Below are positions 35,457 through 43,521 of a DNA stretch of 60,718 bases, piece after piece. The notes beneath the pieces are model-generated. The model ran no database searches, was not told the DNA's origin, and saw only the letters and a program-made list of their open reading frames with translations. Source of the DNA: CAZXWK01 sp964644675 (GTDB lineage Bacteria > Actinomycetota > Coriobacteriia > Anaerosomatales > JAAXUF01); contig CAZXWK010000009.1 in the NCBI GenBank assembly GCA_964644675.1, positions 1-60,718 of the forward strand, given 5' to 3'. Numbering within the stretch: the first letter of the stretch is position 1; each line of letters begins with the position of its first letter. Made by a program: the position numbers and the translations under genes.

Positions 35457-35987
35457 ATGTCATCAGGCGACGAAGGCCAGCCCGGCGCCACCGGCGGCAC
35501 CCCCGCCGAGAACCCGGCGCAGGCACCCTCGCCGAGCGAACCGCCCGTCAGCGGGCCCGGCCCGGCGGCCGGCCCGGTGCCCGGTGCGGCTGCCGCTCCC
35601 TCGGCGGGCCCCGCCGATGCGCCTACGGCCGAATCGACCCCGGCCTCCGGCCGCGTCGCCGAGGGCGAGCCGGCCCCCGAACGCGAGACGATCATCGATG
35701 CGGTCGCCGACCTCCTGCAGATGATCGTGAACTACCTGCGCCAGGAGACGGCGCAGCTCATGCGCGACAAGGTCGTGCTTCCCGGCCAGCAGCTGGGCAT
35801 GCTGATCGCATTCGCGTTCGCCGCCGCCGCGCTGCTCGTGATCGGCCTGTGCTTCATCTTCGTCGCCGTCCTGCTGGTGCTTGCGCACTACCTGGGATGG
35901 CCTGCCGCGCTCGCCCTGGTCGGCACGCTGATACTGATCGGCGCCGGCGTCTTCACCTACCTCAAAGTGAGGAGCATCCAGACATGA
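35457..35987 (+). CDS. holin-like (phage holin 3_6/DUF1469) membrane protein
   Basis: 176-residue protein. About 75 residues of Pro/Ala/Gly-rich disordered sequence precede an amphipathic helix (IDAVADLLQMIVNYLRQETA) and two membrane segments near residues 108-135 and 140-165, ending YLKVRSIQT. This is the plan of actinobacterial DUF1469 holin-family proteins, which are chromosomal membrane proteins rather than proof of a prophage. AGGAGG lies 5 bases before the ATG, and it overlaps the next small membrane gene by ATGA. Confidence 0.78.
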   Translation: MSSGDEGQPGATGGTPAENPAQAPSPSEPPVSGPGPAAGPVPGAAAAPSAGPADAPTAESTPASGRVAEGEPAPERETIIDAVADLLQMIVNYLRQETAQLMRDKVVLPGQQLGMLIAFAFAAAALLVIGLCFIFVAVLLVLAHYLGWPAALALVGTLILIGAGVFTYLKVRSIQT

Positions 35988-36271
35988 CCCCGGACCCCAA
36001 GCTCGGCGCCGACGCCGCCGCCAAGAACCAGCCGCTCTACGTACCGCCCGAGGAGCGCGTGTCGCTCGACGAGATCAAGCAGCGTGTCGAGACGGTCAAG
36101 AATCTCGCTGTCGTGGAGTCGAAGGAGCTCGTACACGAGGTGTACGAGCAGAACGTGACGCGCGCGGCTTTGGTGGCGTTGGGCGTGGTCGTGGTGGCCG
36201 CCTCACTCGCGTACTACCTGGGCACTCGCGCCGCGCGCCGGGTCGTGCAGGTCGACCTGGACCAGCTCTAG
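35984..36271 (+). CDS. small single-pass membrane protein, partner of the holin-like protein
   Basis: 95-residue protein with a charged N-terminal helix (SLDEIKQRVETVKNLAVVES) and one membrane segment near residues 62-80, then a basic stretch (GTRAARR). Genes of this kind usually accompany DUF1469 proteins in actinobacteria (DUF3618-like pattern; I am not certain). It overlaps the holin-like gene by four bases. Confidence 0.7.
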   Translation: MTPDPKLGADAAAKNQPLYVPPEERVSLDEIKQRVETVKNLAVVESKELVHEVYEQNVTRAALVALGVVVVAASLAYYLGTRAARRVVQVDLDQL

Positions 36272-36288
36272 AGCACCCAGCCGGCGCT

Positions 36289-36840
36289 GTGAAGGCACTC
36301 TCCATCGAGCGCGTCGACGTGGGCGATGACCGCGTCGAGGCGCTCGTCCGCGTCTGCGACCCTCGCGCCATGCGCACCTCCGCCGTGCCCGGACTCGCCG
36401 AGAACGCCGCCGAGCTGCTGCCGGGGCTGCGCCGTCACACGTGCGAGAACGGCAGCGCGCACGGCATCCTCGCCGAGCTCGCCGACACCGAGACCCCGCA
36501 CCTGCTCGAGCACCTCGCGTTCGAGTTGATGGCGCTTTCGGGCTCTCCACGCTCGCTGCGCGGCGAGACCCGGTGGGACTTCGCGGCCGACGGGCGCGGA
36601 GTGTTCCGCGTGCGCCTCGCCTACGACGACGACCTGGTCGCGATCGGGGCGCTGCGCGAGGCGCACGCCATCGCCGAGTGGCTGCTCGCCCCCGCGCTCG
36701 ACTCGCTCCCGGGTCCGGACGCGGGCGCGGCTCCCGCCGCGGGGGCCGCACGCAACCGCGCCCCGCGACCGTCCGCGCCCGATGTCGACGTGGCCGTGGC
36801 GCGGCTGCGTGCGGCCCGATCGCGGGAGCCGCGCCCGTGA
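36289..36840 (+). CDS. stand-alone cyanophycin-synthetase N-terminal-like protein
   Basis: 183-residue protein. Residues 30-130 resemble the N-terminal domain of cyanophycin synthetase CphA: AELLPGLRRHTCENG (CphA has LPGLxxHxC), TPHLLEHLAFELMALSG (CphA: GHVxEHVALELQxLAG), then a GVFRVRLAYDDD strand. The ATP-grasp and Mur-ligase parts of CphA are missing, and the C-terminus is a Pro/Ala-rich tail. GTG at 36289 has no good ribosome site. It overlaps a membrane protein gene (GTGA). Function is unknown; a binding or regulatory role is possible. Confidence 0.65.
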   Translation: MKALSIERVDVGDDRVEALVRVCDPRAMRTSAVPGLAENAAELLPGLRRHTCENGSAHGILAELADTETPHLLEHLAFELMALSGSPRSLRGETRWDFAADGRGVFRVRLAYDDDLVAIGALREAHAIAEWLLAPALDSLPGPDAGAAPAAGAARNRAPRPSAPDVDVAVARLRAARSREPRP

Positions 36841-37145
36841 GCCCGCGGGCACTCGCGGTGGTGGGCGCGATGGTGTGCGGGCAGGTGCTCGCGGGCCTGC
36901 TCGCGATCGCGGCGCTCGTCGCGGCGCGGCGCCGCGCGAGCAGGCGCGCATTCGTGCAGATCGCGGTGATCATCGCGGTGGTGGAATCGTTCATCCTCGC
37001 GGTGGGGCTCTCGGCGTACGCGGCGTGGCTCGGCAACGTGGAGGCTTCGCGGGCGCTCCTGCTCTACGCGGGTGGCGGCTGGCTCGTGGTGCAGGTGCTC
37101 ATCATCGTGTGGTGGGCGTGGGCGTGGCGGCAGTCTCGGCGTTGA
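36837..37145 (+). CDS. small three-segment membrane protein
   Basis: 102-residue protein with three hydrophobic segments (about residues 5-28, 40-62 and 72-95) separated by a basic loop (AARRRASRRA), which by the positive-inside rule is cytoplasmic. No family recognised. GTG at 36837 overlaps the preceding stop, so it is translated with the CphA-N-like protein and may anchor it (inference). Confidence 0.65.
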   Translation: MSPRALAVVGAMVCGQVLAGLLAIAALVAARRRASRRAFVQIAVIIAVVESFILAVGLSAYAAWLGNVEASRALLLYAGGGWLVVQVLIIVWWAWAWRQSRR

Positions 37146-37171
37146 CCTGCGGCGCTTTACGCTGCTAGAGT
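37142..37171 (+). promoter_or_regulatory. promoter of the T-box operon, TTGACC-18-TAGAGT
   Basis: -35 box TTGACC (37142-37147) overlaps the stop of the preceding gene; -10 box TAGAGT (37166-37171) follows after 18 bases. The start point would be near 37178, at the beginning of the T-box leader. Confidence 0.65.
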
Positions 37172-37177
37172 GCTCGG

Positions 37178-37432
37178 CACACCTCGGCCGGGACGAGCGG
37201 GGACTGGATAGACCACCACGGACGTGAGGGAAGAGGTCGCGCGAGCGGCCAGCCACCCCTCCGATGTCCCCCGCCAGAGCGGCGAGCGATCGTCGAGGGA
37301 AGCGGGTCGGCCCCGGACCGGTATCCCGGGAATGAGGTCTCGCGGCGGCGCGCACCGGCACCGCGCGGGACGAAGATTGGTGGTACCGCGAATGCCCCCT
37401 CGCCCAATCAGGCGGAGGGGGTGTTGTGTTTT
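37178..37432 (+). promoter_or_regulatory. T-box riboswitch with transcription terminator
   Basis: The leader contains the T-box core GGTGGTACCGCG (37379-37390), whose bulge normally binds the CCA end of uncharged tRNA. A terminator follows: CCCCCTCGCC (395-404 of 37 kb) pairs with GGCGGAGGGGG (37411-37421), then TGTTGTGTTTT. A long Stem I is closed by GCGGGGAC near 37197-37204 and GTCCCCCGC near 37266-37274. T-boxes sense the charging of one tRNA; the specifier codon cannot be assigned with confidence by eye. It controls the aminotransferase and ddl genes. Confidence 0.88.
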
Positions 37433-37475
37433 CCGGGCACGGGAGCGGGAACGCTCCCCTTGCGAGGTGGACGAC

Positions 37476-38756
37476 ATGGGTACCGCACGAATCGTGTTCG
37501 ACCGATGGCACGACCGGTATGCGGACTGCATATCCGGCGTGAGGAGCAGCGCGGTCCGCGACCTGTTCGCGGCGGCGTCGAGACCCGACATGATCTCGCT
37601 GTCGGGCGGCATGCCCGCCGTGGACCTGGTGCCGGCGAAGGCCGTCGCCGACGCGGCGCACGACGCCGTGCTGCACGAAGGGACCGCGGCGCTGCAGTAC
37701 GGCGGCAGTGACGGGCGCGTGCAGACACGCACGCTCGTCGCAGAGCTCATGGCCGAGATCGGCGTGCGCATCAAGCCGAGCGACGTGCTGATCACCGCAG
37801 GCGCGCAGCAGGGACTCGACCTGCTCGCGAAGACGTTCCTGAACCCCGGCGACGTCGTCATCACCGAAGGGCCCACCTACGTGGGGGCTCTGCAGGCCTT
37901 CTCGGCGTACCAGCCGGACATCCACTGTGTCGAGATGGATGAGGACGGCATGCGGATGGACCTGCTCGAGGCGGAGCTGGAGCGGCTCGGTCCCCGAGGC
38001 GCCAAGTTCATCTACACGATCCCCAACTTCCAGAACCCCGGCGGCGTGACGATGTCACCGGAGCGCCGTCGCCGGCTGCTCGAGCTCGCACGGGAGTACG
38101 ACATCCCCGTCGTCGAGGACGACCCCTACGGCCGACTTCGTTTCGACGGCGGTCACATGAAGCCGCTCCGGTCGCTCGACGACGAGGTCATCTACCTGGG
38201 CACGTTCAGCAAGATCTTCGCGCCCGGGCTGCGGCTGGGGTGGATCATCGCGCCCGCGCCGATACTCGCGAAGGTACTGCTCGTGAAGCAGGCCGCCGAC
38301 CTGTGCGGCTCGAACTTCGCGCAGGTCACCGCCGAGCGCTACTTCCAGGGCACGCGCTGGCGCCGGACCCTCGCCGAGCTCACGCGCACCTACGCCGAGC
38401 GGCGCGATGCGATGCACGCGGCGCTGGAGGAGCACTTCCCGCCGGAGGCGCACTGGTCCAAGCCGGACGGGGGCTTCTTCATCTGGGTCGAGCTGCCGCC
38501 CTACGTAGACTGCGCTTCGATGCTCGCCGAGGCGGTCGAGTTCGGCGTGACCTACGCGCCCGGTGACGGCTTCTACCCCGACGGCCGGGGCAAGAACTGC
38601 ATGCGGCTGGCGTTCTGCTACGCTTCGCCGGATTCCATAGCCGAGGGCATCCGGCGCCTCGCCGAGGTCATCGAGGACCGGCTCGAGCTCTACCGCGCGT
38701 TCATCGCGGCCGGGGCCCTGCCCGCAGTGCGCACGCGTGAGGAGGGGGCGGCGTGA
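37476..38756 (+). CDS. PLP-dependent class I/II aminotransferase (LysN/MocR-catalytic type)
   Basis: 426-residue fold-type I aminotransferase without a DNA-binding domain. DMISLSGGMPAVDLVP is the usual start, AGAQQGLDLLAKTFLNPGD and TYVGALQAF lie in the cofactor domain, YTIPNFQNPGG carries the Asn that contacts PLP, VVEDDPYGRLRF the Asp and Tyr, and GTFSKIFAPGLRLGW the Schiff-base Lys. Closest families are 2-aminoadipate transaminases and MocR catalytic halves; the amino acid is unknown. A T-box leader shows that it responds to shortage of one amino acid. ATG at 37476 follows GAGGTGG. It overlaps ddl. Confidence 0.87.
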   Translation: MGTARIVFDRWHDRYADCISGVRSSAVRDLFAAASRPDMISLSGGMPAVDLVPAKAVADAAHDAVLHEGTAALQYGGSDGRVQTRTLVAELMAEIGVRIKPSDVLITAGAQQGLDLLAKTFLNPGDVVITEGPTYVGALQAFSAYQPDIHCVEMDEDGMRMDLLEAELERLGPRGAKFIYTIPNFQNPGGVTMSPERRRRLLELAREYDIPVVEDDPYGRLRFDGGHMKPLRSLDDEVIYLGTFSKIFAPGLRLGWIIAPAPILAKVLLVKQAADLCGSNFAQVTAERYFQGTRWRRTLAELTRTYAERRDAMHAALEEHFPPEAHWSKPDGGFFIWVELPPYVDCASMLAEAVEFGVTYAPGDGFYPDGRGKNCMRLAFCYASPDSIAEGIRRLAEVIEDRLELYRAFIAAGALPAVRTREEGAA

Positions 38757-39712
38757 AGAAGAAGGTAGCGGTGCTCATGGGCGGACGCTCGCTCGAGCGC
38801 GAGGTGTCGCTCGCAAGCGGACGCCGAGTCGCCGACGCGCTCGAGGCCGCCGGCTACTACGTCCTCGCGCTCGACGTGACCTCGGACCTGGTCGAGACGC
38901 TGCGCAGCGAGCGGCCGGACGCGGCCTACATCGCCCTGCACGGCAAGTACGGCGAGGACGGGACGATCCAAGAGCTGCTCGAGTTCCTCGCGATCCCCTA
39001 CACCGGCCCGGGCGTGGTCGCGAGTGCGCTCGCGTGGGACAAGTCGGTCGCGAAGCACCTGTTCGTCGAGCACGGCATCCCGACGCCCGCGTGGGTGACG
39101 CTGACGGCCGACGCGTTCAAGGAGATGGGTGCGGCAACGGCGCTCGACCTCATCGCCGAGGCGGTCGGCGGCTTCCCCGTCGCGGTGAAGCCGGCGCGCC
39201 AGGGCTCGGCGCTCGGCCTGCGCCGCGTGGACAGCCCCGAAGGGCTCGCCGACGCGCTCCTCACCGCGCTCAGCTACGACACCTCGGCGCTCATCGAGCA
39301 CTGGGTCGAGGGCGTCGAGCTTGCGATCTCGGTCCTCGGAGAGGGCGATGACGCGCTGGTCTTGCCGGCGGTCGAGATCGTGCCCACCGGCAAGCTCTAC
39401 GACTTCACGGCGCGCATGACGCCGGGCGAGGCGGACTTCTTCGCGCCCGCGCGCGTGACCACCGACGTGGGTCGGGCGGCCGCCGACGTCGCGCGCGACG
39501 TCCACAACGCGCTCGGCTGCCGCGACGTGAGCCGGGTCGACCTCGTCGTCGACGCCGAGGGGAGGGCACTCGTACTCGAGTGCAACACCTCGCCGGGCAT
39601 GACCGAGACCTCGCTGCTGCCCATGGCCGCCGAAGCCGCAGACATGACCTTCCAAGATGTGGTATCAAGGTTGATCGAGGCCGCGCTCGCGCGCGGCGAC
39701 TCTGGCTCGTGA
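38753..39712 (+). CDS. ddl: D-alanine--D-alanine ligase
   Basis: 319-residue ATP-grasp enzyme that makes the D-Ala-D-Ala end of peptidoglycan precursors in the cytoplasm. MGGRSLEREVSLASG is the N-terminal substrate motif, ALHGKYGEDGTIQELLEFL the conserved HGxxGEDG loop, FPVAVKPARQGSALG the ATP-grasp P-loop, and VLECNTSPGMTETSLLP the metal-binding Glu/Asn end. GTG at 38753 overlaps the aminotransferase stop, with GAGGAGGGG upstream, so ddl is under the T-box. A hairpin follows. Confidence 0.93.
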   Translation: MKKKVAVLMGGRSLEREVSLASGRRVADALEAAGYYVLALDVTSDLVETLRSERPDAAYIALHGKYGEDGTIQELLEFLAIPYTGPGVVASALAWDKSVAKHLFVEHGIPTPAWVTLTADAFKEMGAATALDLIAEAVGGFPVAVKPARQGSALGLRRVDSPEGLADALLTALSYDTSALIEHWVEGVELAISVLGEGDDALVLPAVEIVPTGKLYDFTARMTPGEADFFAPARVTTDVGRAAADVARDVHNALGCRDVSRVDLVVDAEGRALVLECNTSPGMTETSLLPMAAEAADMTFQDVVSRLIEAALARGDSGS

Positions 39713-39733
39713 TTCGGGTATACAGCTGGCAGG

Positions 39734-39756
39734 GCCCGGCGCGATGGTGGCCGGGC
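39734..39756 (+). terminator. hairpin after ddl
   Basis: A 7-bp stem GCCCGGC/GCCGGGC with a 9-base loop lies 22 bases after ddl. There is no U-tract, so it is at best a weak terminator. Confidence 0.4.
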
Positions 39757-39801
39757 TGCTCCATCGAGTAGTGACGCATCGACGACGGAGGTGCTTTGGG
39801 G

Positions 39802-40329
39802 ATGTACAGCGACTACAGGCGTGGCGGTTCGGTGTTCGGGGCGTTCCTGCTCGGCGGGCTGGTCGGAGCGGTGCTCGGCCTGCTCTTCGCGCCGCGCTCC
39901 GGCAAGGAGACGCGCGACATGATCGCCGAGAGGGCCGGCGAGTACTGGGGCGAGGCCGAGGACTTCTACGCGACCGGCAAGGAGAAGATCACCGACGCCG
40001 TCGTGACCGGCAAGGAGAGCGCCGCCGAGAAGAGCGAGGTCCTGCGCGCGAAGATCGAAGAGGCGCGCGGTCGCCTGCAGGAGCAGGTCGCGAAGTCGGC
40101 GACCACGGCGAAGGACAAGCTCGCCGAGACGGCCCCGGCCGCCAAAGAGGTCGTCGACAAGGCCGCCGGCGCCACCAAGGGCGGCATCGACGCCGCGCAC
40201 GGCAAGGCGCAGGACACGCTCGACTTCGTGGCAAAGAAGGCCGCAGTCACGGCCGACGAAGCAGCCGAGGCAGCCGAAGACGTGGCCGACGCCGTCGCCG
40301 ATGCGGCTCCCGAGGTCCCGGAGGTCTAG
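39802..40329 (+). CDS. YtxH-domain protein with long helical tail
   Basis: 175-residue protein. An N-terminal hydrophobic, Gly-rich segment (FGAFLLGGLVGAVLGLLFAPRSGKETRDM) is the YtxH/gas-vesicle-P-like motif, quoted in part as GAVLGLLFAPRSGKETR. The remaining 130 residues are one Ala/Lys/Glu-rich amphipathic helix, like LEA-type stress proteins. The start is ATG at 39802, with GGAGG 10 bases upstream; TTG at 39796 is the alternative. YtxH proteins are linked to general stress; the role is not defined. It precedes a terminator and a PRC-barrel gene with a similar Ala/Lys-rich tail. Confidence 0.78.
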   Translation: MYSDYRRGGSVFGAFLLGGLVGAVLGLLFAPRSGKETRDMIAERAGEYWGEAEDFYATGKEKITDAVVTGKESAAEKSEVLRAKIEEARGRLQEQVAKSATTAKDKLAETAPAAKEVVDKAAGATKGGIDAAHGKAQDTLDFVAKKAAVTADEAAEAAEDVADAVADAAPEVPEV

Positions 40330-40355
40330 CGACCGGCTCGTATCGTGGTACGCTC

Positions 40356-40389
40356 AGGACCGGCTCCCATACGGGGGCCGGTCCTTGTG
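40356..40389 (+). terminator. strong intrinsic terminator after the YtxH gene
   Basis: AGGACCGGC (40356-40364) pairs with GCCGGTCCT (40377-40385), extended by a wobble pair and three G-C pairs to a 4-base loop. TTGTGT follows the stem. Confidence 0.85.
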
Positions 40390-40404
40390 TGAGAGGTGCT
40401 CCGC

Positions 40405-41142
40405 GTGCGTTCGCTCCGCGAAGTCGACAGGTTCGTCGTCTACGGCGAGAAGAAGAAGAACGGGACGCGCAAGCGCGTCGGCCGTGTCGTCGACGTGCTC
40501 TTCCATCCCGCCGAGCCTCGCGTCGTCGGCTTCGCCGTGCAGCGCCCCGACATCCTCTTCCTGATCCGCCGCAAGGACCTGATGGTCGCGCTCGACAGCG
40601 TCAAGATCACCGACGACCGCGTGCACGTCGTCGGCGAGAAGGCGTGGGGCGGGGCCGCCGCCAAGCGGCTCGGCATCAGCTGGGACAAGTCGGTGATCTG
40701 GGTGGGCATGCCCGTCCTCACCGAGTCCGGCAAGAAGCTGGGCTACGTGCGCGACGGGCTCTTCCACGAGGAGGACGGGCGCCTCAACGGTCTGGGGCTG
40801 ACCGGCGGTCTCACGGCGGACGTCACGCTCGGCGTCCGCGACATCCCCGCGACGATGGTGCGCGCCTTCGACGGCGACGCGGTGCGGGTGAGCGACGACG
40901 CCGCGCGGGTCGAGACGGAGGGCGGGGCCGCACAGGCCGCGGGTAAGGGCACCGCGATCGCGCAGGACAAGGCGACCAAGGCGGCGGTCGCGACCGGCAA
41001 GGCCGCAAAGACCGCGGCCGCGTACGGCAAGTCGGCCGTCAAGGTGGCCGCGAAGAGCGACACCGCGAAGAAGACCGGCCGCTTCCTGAAGTCGATCGCA
41101 AAGCAGATCGCCGACGCCGCCGGTCCACCGGACGACAAGTAG
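40405..41142 (+). CDS. PRC-barrel domain protein
   Basis: 245-residue cytoplasmic protein with two PRC-barrel units (about residues 10-85 and 90-155: RVGRVVDVLFHPAEPRVVGF; ESGKKLGYVRDGLFHEEDGR). The last 85 residues are an Ala/Lys-rich helix. PRC barrels bind RNA-processing or photosynthetic partners and Mg-related transporters; the target is unknown. GTG at 40405 is chosen because GAGAGG lies 8 bases upstream; GTG at 40396 would overlap it. Confidence 0.72.
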   Translation: MRSLREVDRFVVYGEKKKNGTRKRVGRVVDVLFHPAEPRVVGFAVQRPDILFLIRRKDLMVALDSVKITDDRVHVVGEKAWGGAAAKRLGISWDKSVIWVGMPVLTESGKKLGYVRDGLFHEEDGRLNGLGLTGGLTADVTLGVRDIPATMVRAFDGDAVRVSDDAARVETEGGAAQAAGKGTAIAQDKATKAAVATGKAAKTAAAYGKSAVKVAAKSDTAKKTGRFLKSIAKQIADAAGPPDDK

Positions 41143-41154
41143 CGGCCGCCTACC

Positions 41155-41793
41155 ATGTCGCGCAGACTTCGACCGCTCACGCTCGAGGACCTCGATCGGC
41201 TTCCGACGGGGTGCTCCGGCTGTGCATTCTGGGAGAGCTCCGGGGAGCGCGAACGCCGCTGCGGTTCGGTCTGCGACGCCGAGTTGCAGCGCGCATGGCT
41301 TCGCCGCGTGACCGACGAGTGGGGCGAGTGCGGCACGGTTGCCTACGAGGACGACGAAGTCCTCGGCTTCATCAAGTACGCACCCAGCGTCTACGTGCCG
41401 CAATCGCAGACGTTCGCCGCGGCGCCGCAGGACGGCACCATCCCGCTCATCACGTGCCTGCACATCTCTCAGGACGCACGCCACCGAGGTCTGGGAAGCG
41501 TCCTGCTCCGCGCGGCGCTGCGCGACCTCGTACAGCGCGGCGATCGGCGCGTCGAAGCCTTCGGTTTCGCCGAGCAGGCGGCGCGTCTCGACGACATGCC
41601 CATGCTCAGCCTGCCGTTCCTCCTGCGTAACGGGTTCACGGTCTCGCGGCCGGATCCGCTCTACCCGCTGCTGCGCCTGGACCTCAAGTCGCTGGTCCTC
41701 TGGCAAGACAACCTCGAGCTCGTTCTCGAGTCGCTGAGATTCCCTTTGCGCGTGCCCAGCAGGGCGCCCGCTTCCTGGACGGGAGGACGCTAG
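41155..41793 (+). CDS. GNAT-family acetyltransferase
   Basis: 212-residue protein with an N-terminal Cys cluster (TGCSGCAFWESSGERERRCGS) and a GNAT core. LITCLHISQDARHRGLGSVLL is the CoA-binding segment (ARHRGLGSVLLRAA). The C-terminal RNGFTVSRPDPLYPLLRLDL is the substrate end. The Cys-rich start may bind a metal. The gene is 12 bases after the PRC gene and 4 before YbaK, so it belongs to a run of co-oriented genes. Substrate unknown. Confidence 0.8.
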   Translation: MSRRLRPLTLEDLDRLPTGCSGCAFWESSGERERRCGSVCDAELQRAWLRRVTDEWGECGTVAYEDDEVLGFIKYAPSVYVPQSQTFAAAPQDGTIPLITCLHISQDARHRGLGSVLLRAALRDLVQRGDRRVEAFGFAEQAARLDDMPMLSLPFLLRNGFTVSRPDPLYPLLRLDLKSLVLWQDNLELVLESLRFPLRVPSRAPASWTGGR

Positions 41794-41797
41794 CCGC

Positions 41798-42322
41798 ATG
41801 GTCGACACGAACGCACGCTCGAGCTCGGGCGCGAACCCGGAGGCAAGCCGCAAGAAGGGCGGCTCGAAGCAGCGCGTGCTCTCGTTCCTCGAGAGCCACG
41901 GGCTCCACGAGCAGCTCTACGAGTTCGAGCAGTCCACCAAGACCGCGCAGGAGGCTGCCGACGCCATGGGCTGCGAGCTCGGCCAGATCGTGAAGTCGCT
42001 CGTGTTCGTGGTCGATGACGCTCCCGTGCTCGCGCTCGTGGCCGGCGATCGCCGAGGGGACGCCGATGCGCTCGCCACGCTGATGGGCGGCGCGAAGGCG
42101 CGCTTCGCCGACGCCGACACCGTGCGGTCGGCGACGGGGTACGCGATCGGTGGCGTGTCGCCGTTCGACCTCCCGCACGAGCTGCCCGTGTTCGCCGACG
42201 ACTCGCTCATGCGCTTCGAGGTCGTCTATCCTGCCGCGGGCACGCCGTCGTCGATGGTGCAGGTGCGCCTCGACGACCTCATCGACCTGTCGGGTGCCCG
42301 CGTGGCACGCATATCGCTCTGA
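41798..42322 (+). CDS. YbaK/EbsC-family aminoacyl-tRNA deacylase
   Basis: 174-residue protein of the YbaK/ProX editing family, which hydrolyses mischarged tRNA such as Cys-tRNA(Pro). A 30-residue charged N-terminal extension precedes the domain. CELGQIVKSLVFVVDDAPVLAL contains the conserved catalytic Lys, ATGYAIGGVSPFDLPHELPVF the GxxPF substrate loop, and DDSLMRFEVVYPAAGTPSSMVQV the last strands (each quoted in part by its key residues: GQIVKSLVF, GGVSPF, AAGTPSSMVQV). It starts 4 bases after the GNAT gene. Confidence 0.9.
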   Translation: MVDTNARSSSGANPEASRKKGGSKQRVLSFLESHGLHEQLYEFEQSTKTAQEAADAMGCELGQIVKSLVFVVDDAPVLALVAGDRRGDADALATLMGGAKARFADADTVRSATGYAIGGVSPFDLPHELPVFADDSLMRFEVVYPAAGTPSSMVQVRLDDLIDLSGARVARISL

Positions 42323-42381
42323 CGCGAGGTCGCCGAGGCCCCGCTCCGCGCTCCGAGAACCTGCGAAGGAGTCCATCACAC

Positions 42382-43521
42382 GTGCCCGAGCCCGCATCTT
42401 CAACGGCCAGTCACCGACACTCGTTCCCGTGGCTGGTGGCCGCCGCGGTCGTGCTGGTCTCGGCGGCAGGCATCGTGCTGCTGAGTTCGCCGGCGAAGCC
42501 GGTGCACCTGACCGTCGACGGCCGCCAGGTGGCGGTCGGCTCCGGGTCCGACGTCGGCGATCTGGCTGCCGACGGGCTGTTCAAGAACCGGCCCGGCAAC
42601 CTGCTCTCGGTGAAGGGGAGCGTCATCGCGACGGCCGGCGGTGAGGCTGCGGTGGTGTTGCGAAACGGGCGGCCCGCCGCAGCGGATCAACGGGTCTACG
42701 AGGGCGACGTGATCGTGACGCGCTCCGGTCGCGACGTCTTCGAGCCGACGGTCGTGGTCAAGCGCGAGGTCGCGCCGTCGACCATCGACTCGGGGACGGG
42801 CCCGGTACTCAAGCTCGTCTCGGCGGGTGTGGCGGGGCTCGAGGAAGTCCGGAAGGGCAAGGTCTCGGGGACGGTGCTCTCGGTCAGGACGCTCAAGCCG
42901 ATGCAGCCCGAGCTCGTCGAGCGGACGGCTCCCTCACCGACGGACAAGCTCGTCGCGCTCACGTTCGACGACGGCCCGTGGCCCGGCCAGACCGAGAAGG
43001 TCCTCGACGTGCTCAAGCAGCACGGAGTCCACGCGACGTTCTTCATGCTCGGCACGCAGGTCAGGCGGCATCCCGAACTCGCTCGGCGCGTGAAGGACGA
43101 GGGCAATCTCGTCGCCAACCACTCGCTGTCGCACAAGCAGCTCGCCAAGCAGAAGCCGGCCGTCATCCGCAAGGAGATCGCGCTGGGTGCCGATACGATC
43201 CAGCGCGCCACGGGGCAGCGCCCTACGTGGTTCCGGCCTCCGTATGGCGCGCTCAACAGCCGCGTGTGGCAGCAGGCGCGCAAGCTCGGCGACGTGCGCA
43301 TCGTGCTCTGGAGTATCGACACGCGTGACTGGACCAAGCCCGGCGCCGCACGCATCGTGAGAAACGCCGAGGGCCCCGCCAAGGCCGGCTCGATCATCCT
43401 GATGCACGACGGGGGAGCGAACCGTCAGCAGACGATAGAAGCCCTTCCGCGCATCATCGAGGATCTGCAGGCCCAAGGCTTCGTCTTTGTGACGCTCGAC
43501 GAGCTGGCGGCAGCGCGCTAG
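42382..43521 (+). CDS. secreted polysaccharide deacetylase with DUF348/G5-like N-terminus
   Basis: 379-residue protein. A membrane anchor or signal (residues 15-35) is followed by a ubiquitin-like DUF348-type unit, VHLTVDGRQVAVGSGSDV, and a VVVKREVAPSTI strand as in YabE/G5 proteins. The NodB deacetylase domain covers about residues 190-375. TFDDGPW gives the catalytic base and metal Asp, ANHSLSHKQ the metal His pair, WFRPPYG the groove, and ILMHDG the last His. It should deacetylate peptidoglycan or other glycans outside the cell. GTG start has GAAGGAG 10 bases upstream. The stop shares CTAG with the convergent cyclo-ligase gene. Confidence 0.9.
   Translation: MPEPASSTASHRHSFPWLVAAAVVLVSAAGIVLLSSPAKPVHLTVDGRQVAVGSGSDVGDLAADGLFKNRPGNLLSVKGSVIATAGGEAAVVLRNGRPAAADQRVYEGDVIVTRSGRDVFEPTVVVKREVAPSTIDSGTGPVLKLVSAGVAGLEEVRKGKVSGTVLSVRTLKPMQPELVERTAPSPTDKLVALTFDDGPWPGQTEKVLDVLKQHGVHATFFMLGTQVRRHPELARRVKDEGNLVANHSLSHKQLAKQKPAVIRKEIALGADTIQRATGQRPTWFRPPYGALNSRVWQQARKLGDVRIVLWSIDTRDWTKPGAARIVRNAEGPAKAGSIILMHDGGANRQQTIEALPRIIEDLQAQGFVFVTLDELAAAR

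Noticed and set aside
35457..36271. A prophage remnant, because of the holin-like protein
   Set aside because: DUF1469 holin-family proteins with a small partner are ordinary chromosomal genes in actinobacteria. No other phage genes, integrase or att sites are nearby.
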